This document shows, in pieces, positions 10,941 through 21,299 of a stretch of 64,000 bases of DNA; position 1 is the stretch's first letter, and each line of letters begins with the position of its first letter. Under the pieces are notes generated by a model. The model was not told where the DNA came from and made no database searches. It worked only from the letters and a program-made list of their open reading frames with translations. Made by a program: the position numbers and the translations under genes. The DNA lies in the NCBI GenBank assembly GCA_029747015.1, contig JAKOGI010000568.1, positions 311,501 to 375,500 of the forward strand, written 5' to 3'. Origin of the DNA: Carnegiea gigantea. Its lineage: Eukaryota > Streptophyta > Magnoliopsida > Caryophyllales > Cactaceae.

Positions 10941-11826
10941 TTTGAATTTCTGCCTTTTAGCAGACAACGAACATTGAACTTGAATTTCTGCCCTTTGGCA
11001 GAATAAGAAACATTGAACTTGACTTTCTGCCTTCTGACAGAACAATGAACATTGAACTTAAATTTCTGCCTTCTAGCAGACAATGAACATTGATCTTGAA
11101 TTTTTGCCTTTTGGCAGAACAATAAACATTGAACTTGAATTTCTGCCTTTTGGCAGAACAGTAACCATTGAACTTGAATTGCTGCCTTTTGGCAGACAAC
11201 GAACATTGAACTTGAATTTCTGCCTTTTGGCAGAAGAATACACATTGAACTTGAATTGCTGCCTTTTGGCAGACAATGAACATTGAACTTGAATTTTCGC
11301 CTTTTAGCAGAACAATAAATATTGAACTTGACTTTCTGCCTTTTGGCAGAATAGTAAATATTGAACTTGAATTGCTGCCTTTTGGCAGACAATGAACATT
11401 GAACTTGAATTTCTACTTTTTGACAGATAATGAACATTGAACCTGAATTTCTGCCTTTTGGCAGAACAATACACATTGAACTTGAATTGCTGCCTTCTGG
11501 CAGACAATGAACATTGAACTTGAATTTCTGCCTTTTGGCAGACAATGAACATTAAACTTGAATTTCTGCCTTTCGGCAGAACAATAAATATTGAACTTGA
11601 ATTGCTACCTTTTGGCAGATAATGAACATTGAACTTGAATTCTTGAATTTCTGCCTTTTGACAGAACAATAAACAATAAATTTGAATTTCTGCTTTTTGG
11701 CAGGACAATAAACATTGAACTTGAATTGCTGCCTTTTGGCAGGCAATAAACATTGAACTTGAATTTCTGCCTTTTGGCAGAACAATAAACATTGAATTTG
11801 AATTTCTGCCTTTTGGCAGAACAATA
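10941..11826. repeat. Hairpin minisatellite, 38/39-bp unit (LTR copy 2)
   Basis: About 23 units of the same CTGCC-TTTT-GGCAG hairpin minisatellite as 7190-8262, with several units shortened or altered (for example near 11640 where a partial unit is duplicated). Copy number differs between the LTRs although the two were identical when the element inserted. Confidence 0.9.
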
Positions 11827-12812
11827 AACTTTCAATAATCGATAAACTTTCCATAAACTTGCAGTAATCAATATACTTTCAATAAACCTTCAATAATTGA
11901 TAAACTTTCCACAAACTTGCAATAATCAATATATTTTCAATAAACCTTCAATGATCGATAAACTTTTCAGAAACTTGCAATAATTAATATATTTTCAATA
12001 AACCTTCAATGATCGATAAACTTTCCGTAAACTTGCAATAATCAATATATTTTCAATAAACCTTCAATAATCGATAAACTTTCCATAAACATGTAATAAT
12101 CAATATATTTTTAATAAACCTTCAATAATCGATAAACTTTCCATAAACTTGCAATAATCAATATATTTTCAATAAACCTTCAATAATCGATAAACTTTTC
12201 ATAAACTTGCAATAATCAATATATTTTCAATAAACCTTTAATGATCGATAAACTTTCAATAAACATGCAGTAATCAATATATTTTCAATAAACCTTCAAT
12301 AATCGATAAACTTTCCATAAACATGCAATAATCAATATATTTTTAATAAACCTTCAATAGTCGATAAACTTTCCATAAACTTGCAATAATCAATATATTT
12401 TCAATAAACCTTCAATAATCGATAAACTTTTCATAAACTTACAATAATCAATATATTTTCAATAAACCTTCAATGATCGATAAACTTTCTATAATCTTGC
12501 AATAATCAATATATTTTCAATAAACCTTCAATGATCAATAAACTTTCCATAAACTTGCAATAATCAATATATTTTCAACAAACTTTCAATGATCGATAAA
12601 CTTTCCATAAACATGCAATAATCAATATATTTTCAATAAACATTCAATAATCGATAAAATTTTCATAAACTTGCAATAATCAATATACTTTCAATAAACC
12701 TTCAATGATCGATAAACTTTATTCCTCCAATCACTGAGAATCAGATCGAATTCTGAATGAACTATAATCAATAATTAATATATTTTCAACAAACCTTCAA
12801 TGATCGATAAAC
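11827..12812. repeat. AT-rich 58-bp tandem repeat (LTR copy 2)
   Basis: About 15-16 units of the 58-bp motif described at 8263-9302, with the same interruption (about 12725-12765) before a last partial unit. Confidence 0.9.
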
Positions 12813-13016
12813 TTTATTGGACAGATTAGGGTTAGACGCAAACCCTTGCTTGCTTTGCTGGCCGCTGGGGTTGAGGGAGAAATCACGGTGGGGGGTCACG
12901 GGTTCCAAACCCTTGCCGCACCCCTTCCTCCCCCCTTCAAAGAAGGAGCTTTGGCCCCTTAAATGATAATAATTTCTTTTCTTTTTCTTTTTTTTCTTTT
13001 GTTGTGGATAATTAAC

Positions 13017-13202
13017 TCGTCACGTCATAATTAATACGAGTTTATCTGCTGGTCACATCATAATTAATATGAGCTTATCCACTCGTCACATCATAATTAA
13101 TACGAGCCTATCCACTCGTCACATTATAATTAATACGAGTTTATCTACTCATCACATCATAATTAATACGAGCTTATCCACTCGTCACATTATAATTAAT
13201 AT
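13017..13202. repeat. 33-bp tandem repeat (LTR copy 2)
   Basis: About five to six units of the 33-bp GTCACATCATAATTAATACG-type motif, one or two units fewer than at 9497-9722. Confidence 0.85.
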
Positions 13203-13505
13203 CCAATATTCGATTCAATAAATTACGGTACTAGTACCAAAGTTCGTCAGTCCAGTTATATTCCGGATGCTGCTCAATGTAGTGCCCGATATAATCCTAA
13301 AATAGAAAGAATATTCTTTTCAACAAAAACAACACCTAAGCAGGCATGTTAATGTAATTTTTAACAATGTAAAAGGGCAGAATAAGGGGATAAAATCTGG
13401 GTGTTACAGTTAAAATAGTAAAAGTGGGTTGAAGTAAATTGAAATGGGTTAAAGTGAATTGATGTTGGTATTTTAAAATTGATCCATAAAAAGAACTGGG
13501 CCTTA

Positions 13506-14699
13506 TTCTCAACTTTTGAGCATCTAGTATTAGTATCTTTTAATTAATTTTTTTACTTGAGGGACACACTTTTTAATAATCTTTAGTTCTCAAAAAGACA
13601 TATATGTTGTAAAGTAACTACTTATTTATGTTTTCATATGAGGCAAACATATACTTTGGGGCCACAGATATGTTACAGACCCCAACAAAAGACTCAAGTT
13701 TGATAAAAGATGTTTCCAGACTCGATGAACGAGATGTTTCCATGCTTAAATGGGATTAATTGGTACGATGTAATTTAGGTTATTCAAAATTGCTATTTAA
13801 ATTTTGTTCAAAACAGGCCTAAATATTCAACGTCCAAATCAATCAAATCGAGCAAGGGTAATAATCATGTCCGATGTACTTGATACTAAAAATAATTGTA
13901 TTATGGCCGACCTCTTGCGAATCAATTGATGGTGGTTCTTAGGCTAAAGAAAATCGGTTCGACTCAATTATTTAAATTTATCCTACCTAAAAAAAATAGA
14001 TATGCCGATGCATTTTTTATCTGAAATTAAAATTTGGGCAATTGGTTATATCCAAATTTAAATTTGAATTCGGTTTGAGTTGTATAGATTTTTGAACGAT
14101 TTCAGATTCGGACAATTAGACAATTAGGTTTGGACATCAGATAATTAAATTTGTGTCTAATTTTGGTCCAAATTCTCTAGAAAATGTTTATAAAAATATT
14201 TTTAGACAACTAGGTTCAGGCATTAAAAAAATCGGATTTGATCACACAAATTTTGGTCACAATGTCTAAAAATCTTATCATAAATTTGGATATCTGGACA
14301 ATTGGATCCAGACATCGAGAGTTCGGGTCTGGAATAGGGTCTGGGTCTGGATCTAGTTATGACAAAAGTGTCCGATATATAATTTGAACAGGCTCTGAGT
14401 ATGAAGTTTTTATCCGAACGTTTGATTTCTCCAGACTTGAATCGACCTGAATCCGAATTTTTGCCAACTCTAGTGGTCGTATAGCAATATGGGAAAAAAA
14501 TGTCAGTTAAAAACATTTATTTGTTTATGTTATTATTTGAAAATTGGAAAATATTTTATAAAACCATAAACCAGAAGAGTTTCTTAAAAATTTTAGTTAG
14601 CTAGTTTATTTTAGTGTTGTTGAACCTAACTCCAAATCTATTCATTTGAAAAAACAAAAAAGTTAGAAACAAGGGTCGCTATAACTTTCGAATGCCAAC
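13506..14699. other. AT-rich intergenic DNA with a degenerate 'GGACAATTAG' low-complexity repeat
   Basis: No supportable gene. From about 13800 to 14480 the sequence repeats words such as GGACAATTAG, CCAAATTT and TCCGAA, and it ends TTTTTGCCAACTCTAG (about 14458-14474). That terminus resembles ends of plant non-autonomous hAT-like repeats (TAGGGTTGGCAA family), but I could not find a matching left terminus, so the class is uncertain. Confidence 0.35.
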
Positions 14700-14702
14700 T
14701 AA

Positions 14703-15035
14703 GGTCCTGTTCTTTTCGTGATTTAATGAACCCAACTCACTCTTTCCCACACCCACCCACTCATTCCCTCCCTTTCCACTCTTTTCCACACTTAAACAAC
14801 AATACCGCTCATTCCCACTCTCACCCACTCCTTTCCCCCTTTTCCACACTCCTTCATTCAACTCCCCTCTTTATTCAACTCCTTTCAACTCCTACCCACT
14901 CTCACCTACTCCTTTTCTTTCTTTTTCACACTTTAAAAAAAATACCACTCTTATCAACTCTTACCCATTTCTTTTTTTTCTTTTCTACACTCACTCATCC
15001 TACATCCATCATTTTTCACCGAAAAGAACAAGACG
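14703..15035. mobile_element. Tourist-like MITE (copy 2), pyrimidine-rich
   Basis: 333 bp with terminal inverted repeats GGTCCTGTTCTTTTCGTG (left) and, reverse-complemented, CGTCTTGTTCTTTTCGGTG (right), flanked by TAA on both sides (14700-14702 and 15036-15038). The ends match the other two MITEs here, but the interior is almost purely C/T-rich on this strand (CCCACTC, CTTTTCCACAC, CAACTCCT). It looks internally duplicated: the ACAC-TT-AAA...ATACC(A/G)CTC segment occurs twice. Spurious open frames on both strands follow from the base composition. Confidence 0.8.
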
Positions 15036-15038
15036 TAA

Positions 15039-15860
15039 TTGATTGGTAATTCGGAAGAGGTCGCGGCTACAACGTTCAACGGTTACGGTCATACTGCGTG
15101 ACGTGCAACGTTTAGGCGCCATATTTACGTTGTCCCTCTCTATCCTGATTGGTAAGATCATTGAGGAGACCACCCTCCACCGTCCTTGACCGTGCAGATA
15201 GATAAAACACTTAAAAAAAGACATAATGTTTTTTTTTTTTTTTCCCAATTTGTTGCCCGCTGAAAATATACACGTCCTCGCGTAGAGGGTGCCAGTCTAA
15301 TCTATACCCATAGGGCAGCATACTCAAAGACCGTTGACCTCTCTGTCTACGCTGGTATTGTCACGAATGCGGAATCGGAAGGAGATGCAAAAAGTAATTA
15401 CATTGTTTGAGTAAAAATTCACTTCTAATTGGCAAAATCAGCTCCTCTTCCTATGTTGATCGTTTGTATCTAAATTAAATGCATTTATTCATTTAATTGG
15501 AATTCTAGAATTCTTTATCACTTATCCGAAACTAAAATGGCAGAAATAACAGTGATTTTCTCTTCTCTTCAACTTATTTTTTGAAGAGTAAGTTTAGATA
15601 AGTTCAGTTCAAAATAAATTAAGAATAAATTTAGTAAATAAGTTCATTCAGAATAAATTCAGCAAATAAGTTCATAAATTTACTTTAAATAAATTCAAAA
15701 TAAGTTTAGTTTAGAACAAGTTTAATAAATAATTTTAAAATAAGTTTATCAAATAAGTTCAAAATAAGTTCAGACAAAATAAGTCGAAGAGAATAAGGCA
15801 TACGATATTTAAATACTACTATACTAATATACTCACATTTGACTTTATTTATTGTTTTGA
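15039..15860. other. Intergenic DNA with degenerate AATAAGTTCA repeats
   Basis: 15039-15560 holds no recognisable gene. From about 15575 to 15790 the sequence is a degenerate tandem array of roughly 10-15 bp words (AATAAGTTCA, AATAAATTCA, AGTTTAG). It ends just before the target duplication of the LINE fragment. Confidence 0.5.
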
Positions 15861-15873
15861 TCTATCACGGAGT

Positions 15874-17353
15874 ATCAAGGGAATTCTACAATGCAAGGAT
15901 AGAAAAAAAAGAATTTTCACATATTATTCATTGATTTAGAAAAAGCTTATAATTGAGTACCAAGGAGAGTGTTACGGAGGTGCTTAGAGAAGAAAAACGT
16001 AGTGTTTGTGTACTTGAGTTATTAAAGATACGATAGAGCAAGGATAAGACTCAAGACCTTAGGAAGGAACACAGATGACTTCCCTATAGATATTAGGTTT
16101 TATCAAGGATCAGCACTGAGCCATTTTCTTTTCACTATTGTTATGGATGAGGTCACTAATGAGGTTCAAGATGAAGTACCATGGTGTATATTTTGTACTG
16201 ATGACATAATTCTTATCGATGAGACTAGGGATCGAGTTAACGATAAGGTGGAGCGGTGGAAAGATACCCTGGATGCTAAAGTCTTCAAGTTGAGTAGGTC
16301 AAAGACCGAGTACTAAAAATGTAGATTTAGCAAAGGGGAATGTGGTATTTGAAGAAGAAGTGTCTATTGGGGTGTGCCCATACTTAGAGTTGAAAAGTTC
16401 AGATATCTACGCTCGATCATTCAAGAAGAATGAGATATTGATGAGGATATTAACTAACGAATAAAGGTAAGGCGGCAAAAGTGGAAGAATGCTTTAGGGG
16501 TGTTGTGAGATAAAAGATCCCATTAAAGTTGAAGGGGAGAATTTATCATATGGTGGCTAGATCAGCTTTATTAAATGGGTGGAGTGTTGGTCAATCAAGA
16601 AGATTCAAGTCTAAAGGATGATGGTAGCTAAGATGAGTATGATTCATTAGATGTGTGGGCATACAAGATTGAATAGGATCAAAAATATAATGGTCATGGA
16701 CAAAGTAGAAGTGACATCCATAGAGGATAAAATCAAAGAGACTAGATTTAGATGATTTGACCATGTAAAGAGGAGGAATATCGATACTCCAATGTAAAGA
16801 TGTAAAAGGATTAACCTTCTACAGTGTAGCAAGGGTAGAGGTAGACCTAGGAAGAGTTGGAACGAAGTGCTTTAAAATCATTTACACAATTTATGATTAA
16901 CAGAGGACCTAACTTATGATAAGAGATTATGCCGTCTAGGATTAAAGTTGTTGATCTGATATAGCTTATTACTTGCCCGTCACATAGATCCCAAGGGCAT
17001 AGGAAATGTTGATGGGTGATCTTAGCTTTTACTTATCATGCAACAGCTGGTGTACACTGGTAGTAGTTTTGTTCTTATTTAGACTTGTTACTTTATAACT
17101 TAGTGTGATTCATTAATTATACCAGACTTATCCCATTTATTTATTTATTGTTATTGGTTCTTGATGTTGCTAATTTTGCTCCCTTTCCATCAAAAGATTT
17201 TGAATTCTAGAACGTCATCCCAAAAATTTTTTGTGGGCCTATTGGAATCGACCTCTATATGGGCAATACCCACATAGGTAACGTCGCCTATATCTGGATC
17301 TTCCCAAACCCTACGCAAGTGGGACCCACATTGGGAGGAGTTGTTGTTGTTGG
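15874..17353 (+). mobile_element. 5'-truncated RTE-type LINE, copy 1
   Basis: Starts within the reverse transcriptase of a plant non-LTR retrotransposon. Conserved blocks are recognisable in shifting frames: ILFIDLEKAY (about 15918-15947), then sequence matching the YADD region (TGTACTGATGACATAATTCT near 16193-16212, so YADD appears as CTDD), FRYLRSIIQE (about 16400) and thumb/connection segments. The 3' end is GGGAGGAGTTGTTGTTGTTG, the (TTG)n tail of plant RTE elements. A 13-bp target duplication, TCTATCACGGAGT / TCTATTACGGAGT (15861-15873 and 17354-17366, one mismatch), brackets it. Many stops and frameshifts make it dead. Confidence 0.8.
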
Positions 17354-17366
17354 TCTATTACGGAGT

Positions 17367-18681
17367 GAACATAATTTGGACTCAGTAGAGCGATGATGTT
17401 GGCGACCACTTTGCTTGGAAAACAGAGGAAGTATAGGCTTTAAAGGAGAAAATGATTCAGTTTAAATTGAAGGTTTCAAAGAATTCAACAATAGAGGAAT
17501 TGTGGTTATGTTTGATATTTATGGTGTTTGTTGGGGATGATTAAACTAGTTAATCGATTTTTGGTTAACCGAATTTTTCAATTCAGCAAATATATGAACC
17601 ACAACCGAACTGAAAAACTCGATTAATCAATTTTTCGGTTCGGTTAGCTGGATTTTCGGTTCGGTTATTAATTAACCATTGATTTTAAATTGCTAATTTT
17701 CAATTTTCACTTCTTGTTTAATCTAATTTAACTATTTACAGCACCAAATATTAATATACAAATTATCGTATGTTTAGCTTTATTTTTTTAAATTATAAAG
17801 TCTACATTTGACTAATATAAAATCAAATATTTTTTTTTAAAAAAATTGAAGTTTTGATTTCAGTTAACTGTGTAGTTAATTGATTTTCAAACTGTTGAAC
17901 CGAAATCGGGAACGAAATCAAAGCTGAAAAAGCGAAATTTTTTGGTTTGGTTATCCAAGCCGAATTTTTTTGAAAAATCAATCCGATTAATTGGTTTTTC
18001 GATTCAATTTTTCCGTTTTTCGGTCTGATTTCAGATTTTTTTGTTCACCTTTAATGTTTGTTGTCTTATTGAGGGCAACAGGGTAAAACAGGCAGATGTA
18101 TAAAAGTACTAATTTCGTTGCTCTCACCATCCATGTTGGCAAAATAACCGTTCACATCATCGCTCTGCTGAGTCAAAGGTATGTACACTGATATTCAACA
18201 TGCAAAGTGAAATTATCTTTGTCAGACACCCACAATTATTGATATCTAAAAACTCAAAATCAAATAAAAAATCAACTAAAAGACCATGGGTGATTGAATA
18301 ATACTATGAGTTTGTTTCTTTAGGCTGCAAATAAAGGAAATAATAATTCCACGGTAGCAAACTTTATATCCACGAAAATTTCATTAAATTGGCATAAATA
18401 CCCATGCGTCAAGGCAATATGACTTGAGCGGATGAAGCACTTCATATGTTATCATATTCATCCCTTAGATCATGTCTTTATTTATATTCATCTTAATTTG
18501 TTTTTACTATTTGTGACACTATCACTAGAAGCCGAGGTTTCGCATTTATTTATGTTAAATCTCTATTGTTTTTTTTTCTTTCAATAATATCTTTATTTAG
18601 ATGATCATACGATATCTTTACTTGTGTTAATCTTTATTTTTTTTTTTTCTATAACTATCCACTTTCTTACTTTTAGTACTA
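17367..18681. other. AT-rich intergenic DNA with a 'CGGTTCGGTTA' low-complexity repeat
   Basis: No gene is visible. About 17545-18045 is made of degenerate words such as CGGTTCGGTTA, ATTAATCGATTTTT, AACCGAA and their complements, which places loose inverted repeats at both ends. This kind of repeat is common in plant DNA but I cannot assign it to a transposon class. 18050-18681 is plain AT-rich sequence. Confidence 0.4.
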
Positions 18682-19438
18682 TGTGTAGGCAATAAAATAT
18701 TTACGTGCCGTACCAAAATAAAATCAAATTAATTAATTGGGGCAACCCTTTTAATTAATTTAATCAAACCCAAAAGACTCTCAAGGTAGGCCTAAAAGAC
18801 TCTCAAGTCAAGATCAAGACGAAGTCTAAATGACTTCCAAGTCAAGGCTCAGTCAAAACTCAAGTCAAAGCCCAAATCAAGGCTCAAGGCGACTATCAAT
18901 TCAAGTCACGACCTAAAACCCGAACGACGTTTAAGTCAAGGCGCGGTCGAAATCAGGTCAAAGTCAAAGTCAAAGTCAAAGGTCAAAACCTAAGTCGACT
19001 ACCAAGTCAAAGGCCAAAGCCTAAATCGACTCCCAAGTCAAACGTCAAATGACTCTCAAGGCAACGTCCGGTCAAAGTTCGAGGCGACTTCCAAGTCAAG
19101 GCTCGACCCAAGCTCGAGAGACTTCCAAGTCAAAGTCAAAGTCAAAGTAAATGACTCTCAAATCAAAGCAATCCAGGGTGAGGCCTAATTGAAAGGCTCA
19201 AAACCCAAGTCAAGGCCCATCTTGACTTTCAAGGGGGAGGGGGAGGTTTTCCTATAAATAGGCCCCTACCCCCCTTAATTCGATGGTTGGAAAAATCCAT
19301 CTAAGATGAGATAGAATCAGAAGATCATACACATTGTATTCATAGAGATTGTACCCATACATTCAAATCAATATAAAAATTCAATCTTGCATCCACATTT
19401 CTGTTTAATTTATTTTAGACCTGAAATTTGTGTTTGCA
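18682..19438 (+). repeat. 5' LTR of the Tat-lineage element
   Basis: Begins TGTGTAGGCAATAAAA and ends GTGTTTGCA, about 757 bp. The next bases (TGGCACGCTCGGTGGGAC, 19443-19460) occupy the place of the primer-binding site; I do not assign the tRNA. The upstream half (about 18780-19200) is full of GTCAAAG/AAGTCAA words, a degenerate short repeat. A TATA box lies downstream of it. The left boundary is inferred only from the TG start, since no second LTR is available. Confidence 0.6.
19252..19262 (+). promoter_or_regulatory. TATA box of the Tat LTR promoter
   Basis: CTATAAATAGG, preceded by a G-rich tract (GGGGGAGGGGGAGG) and followed by GCCCCTACCCCCC, about 190 bp before the primer-binding site. 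This is the expected position for the U3/R transition of a plant LTR. Confidence 0.6.
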
Positions 19439-19894
19439 AATTTGGCACGCTCGGTGGGACATCTCTACATCTCATCTCTTTCTCCTAAAAGATCAAGACT
19501 TTCAAGTCTCAAAAAGCTTCATCTTCAAAGAAGACATGGTCACGAATAACGTTGCCGTGCAAGCTTCGAAGAAGAAGAACACAGGATCTCTTTCTCGTAC
19601 ATCCTGTGAAGCAAGCGTCACTTCTAGCAGATGCGCTCACACAATGAAGACCAAGAGTACGGCGAAAGCTGTTGCGCCAACCGTTGCTGGGCAAACTGCA
19701 TGCGCCACCCCCATCCAAACTCTAAGACTCGAAGACCTAACAAAAGGCGTCATCTTGGATGGATGAAATTCAAAACCTCCAGCTTTAATCTCCAGTCTGC
19801 GAGGTTGAAACTACTATAGCAGTAACTCTTCTTCGCCCTCACCAAAGAGGGTGCACATGCAGAGACTGAAGTTGAGTTATCTAAAACTATTGTT

Positions 19895-21292
19895 ATGCCA
19901 GCCATGATGACAGGCACCACCACTCTGGAGGAGGAGATGGCTAACATAAAAGTCATCCTAGAAAAACTCACCAGGGAAAGCGCAGAAAAGGAAGCGCGTA
20001 TCAACCTTCAACAAGAAAAGATTGCTAAGCTGACCAGAAAGTTAGAAAAACGGCCAGCTCAATCTTCTTCAAATGACTTAGAGAGTGAGGACTCTAGAAA
20101 AGTGTCAGTCCACACTAAGGCTTCTGACAATGAGAAGCAACCAAAAAAAGGCGTTACGTCTAAAAATGTCAAGCCCTTTAGATCAATGGCTATTGAGCAA
20201 ATTCAAGACTTGACAGTAAATGCTGTTATGGTGTAGCTAGGTGAAGGTTCGCGCAGAACTCATCTGTACACCAAGCCTTACACCAAGAGGGTTGATGCTC
20301 TCCGCATGCCCCATGGTTACCAACCTCCTAAATTCCAACAGTTTGATGGAAAAGATAACCCAAAACAGCATGTCGCACACTTCATTGAAACATGCAACAA
20401 TGCTGGGACTGACGGCGACCTCATGGTGAAACAGTTCGTCAGGAGGTATTGCCTTTGACTGGTATACCGACTTAGAGCCTGAGTCGATTAATAGTTGGGA
20501 ACAAATGGAATACGAGTTCCTCAACAGGTTCTGCAGTATTCAGCGCACTGTCAGCATGACTGAGCTGACAAATACAAAACAATAGAAAGATGAGCCAGTT
20601 CTGTACTACATCAACCGCGGGCGCGTACTTAGCTTTGAGTACAAGGATCGGCTGTTTGAAACTTCTACCGTTGAAATGTGTACCCAAGGCATGCATTAGG
20701 ACTTCTTGCACGTCCTACAAACGAGCAAGCCCAGGACTTTCCAAGAATTGGCAACCAAAGCACATGATATGAAGGTGACGATGGATAGCCATCATGAAAA
20801 CTCCTTCTATCCTACCGAGTCAAAGAAGGACAAGGTTGAATTCAAAAAGAATGTTGAGTTCTCCAAGAACACAACCAAAGAAGCGATGCCCCCCTCCACA
20901 AGTCAACCAACTCGAATTATAGAAAAGCCCAAATTAGAGGACAAGAAGAGTCCGTCATTCAAGGATGCGACAAAGAAGCATCCTACGTTGAAGGAGCTCC
21001 AGGAGAAGAAATATCCATTCCCTGACTTAGACTTGTCGGGAATGCTCGATGATCTTCTTCAAAATTGGGCTATCGAGCTTCCAGAGTCGAAACGCCCTGA
21101 AGAAGCTGGAAGGGTTACCCCACCCAAAATATTGTCGGTATCATAGGGTGATTAGTCACCCTCTTGAGAAATGCATTACACTCAAGGAGCGTATTATGCA
21201 ACTTGCCAGAGATAGAAAAATAATATTGGATTTAGATGATACTGTCGAGACAAATTATATTTCCACCCAACTGGGGTGTTCTTCATCACACT
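19895..21292 (+). pseudogene. gag of the Tat-lineage element
   Basis: Starts with a coiled-coil-like charged region (LEEEMANIKVILEKL..., from 19895), then after an in-frame stop at about 20234 the capsid-like core: YQPPKFQQFDGKDNPKQHVA, WYTDLEPESINSWEQM and FLNRFCSIQRTVSMTEL. The latter match the retrotransposon-gag domain of Tat elements. The segment continues with TFQELATKAHDMKVTMDS, a lysine-rich linker and YPFPDLDLSGMLDDLL, followed by a conserved CRYHR...HPLEKC zinc-knuckle-like segment (about 21130-21170). Several stops and at least two frameshifts break it. A basic leader (about 19530-19820) may be the original N terminus. Confidence 0.75.
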
Positions 21293-21299
21293 AGAAGCG

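Larger units (their letters stand above)
6780..13408 (-). mobile_element. Complete non-autonomous LTR retrotransposon with satellite-bearing LTRs (Tekay/Del-derived)
   Basis: Two LTRs (6780-9906 and 10531-13408) starting TGTAACGCC and ending GTGTTACA enclose only 624 bp of non-coding sequence. The element is flanked by a perfect 5-bp target duplication, GTTAA (6775-6779 and 13409-13413). Orientation is minus: read on that strand, the polypurine tract TTAAGCGGGGAAGGA (9921-9907) abuts TGTAACACCC of the 3' LTR, and the primer-binding site TGGTAACAGAGC (10528-10517, one mismatch to the initiator-tRNA-Met site) follows the 5' LTR. These ends are typical of Tekay/Del chromoviruses, but gag and pol are completely absent. 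LTRs make up about 90% of the element, so it resembles LARD/TRIM-style parasites that need proteins in trans. Confidence 0.9.
10531..13408 (-). repeat. 5' LTR (element orientation) of the satellite-bearing retrotransposon
   Basis: 2878 bp, starting TGTAACGCCCCTAACCC and ending GTGTTACA on the plus strand. It has the same organisation as 6780-9906 with fewer minisatellite units. A GC-rich patch lies at about 12830-12960. Confidence 0.9.
6642..13502. mobile_element. Tourist-like MITE (copy 1), split by an LTR retrotransposon
   Basis: The left terminus GGGTCTGTTCTTTTCGT (6642) and right terminus ...AAAAAGAACTGGGCC (ending 13502) form imperfect terminal inverted repeats. They are flanked by TTA on both sides (6639-6641 and 13503-13505), the TWA target duplication of PIF/Harbinger-type elements. 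The MITE itself is only about 230 bp (6642-6779 plus 13414-13502); the rest is the inserted element at 6780-13408. Its internal sequence matches the reverse complement of the intact copy at 48236-48416, including the point of interruption. Confidence 0.85.

Noticed and set aside
16647..16832. Minus-strand 61-codon frame in LINE copy 1
   Set aside because: Antisense shadow of the RT remnant; the same antisense shadow appears in LINE copy 2 (52951-53181).
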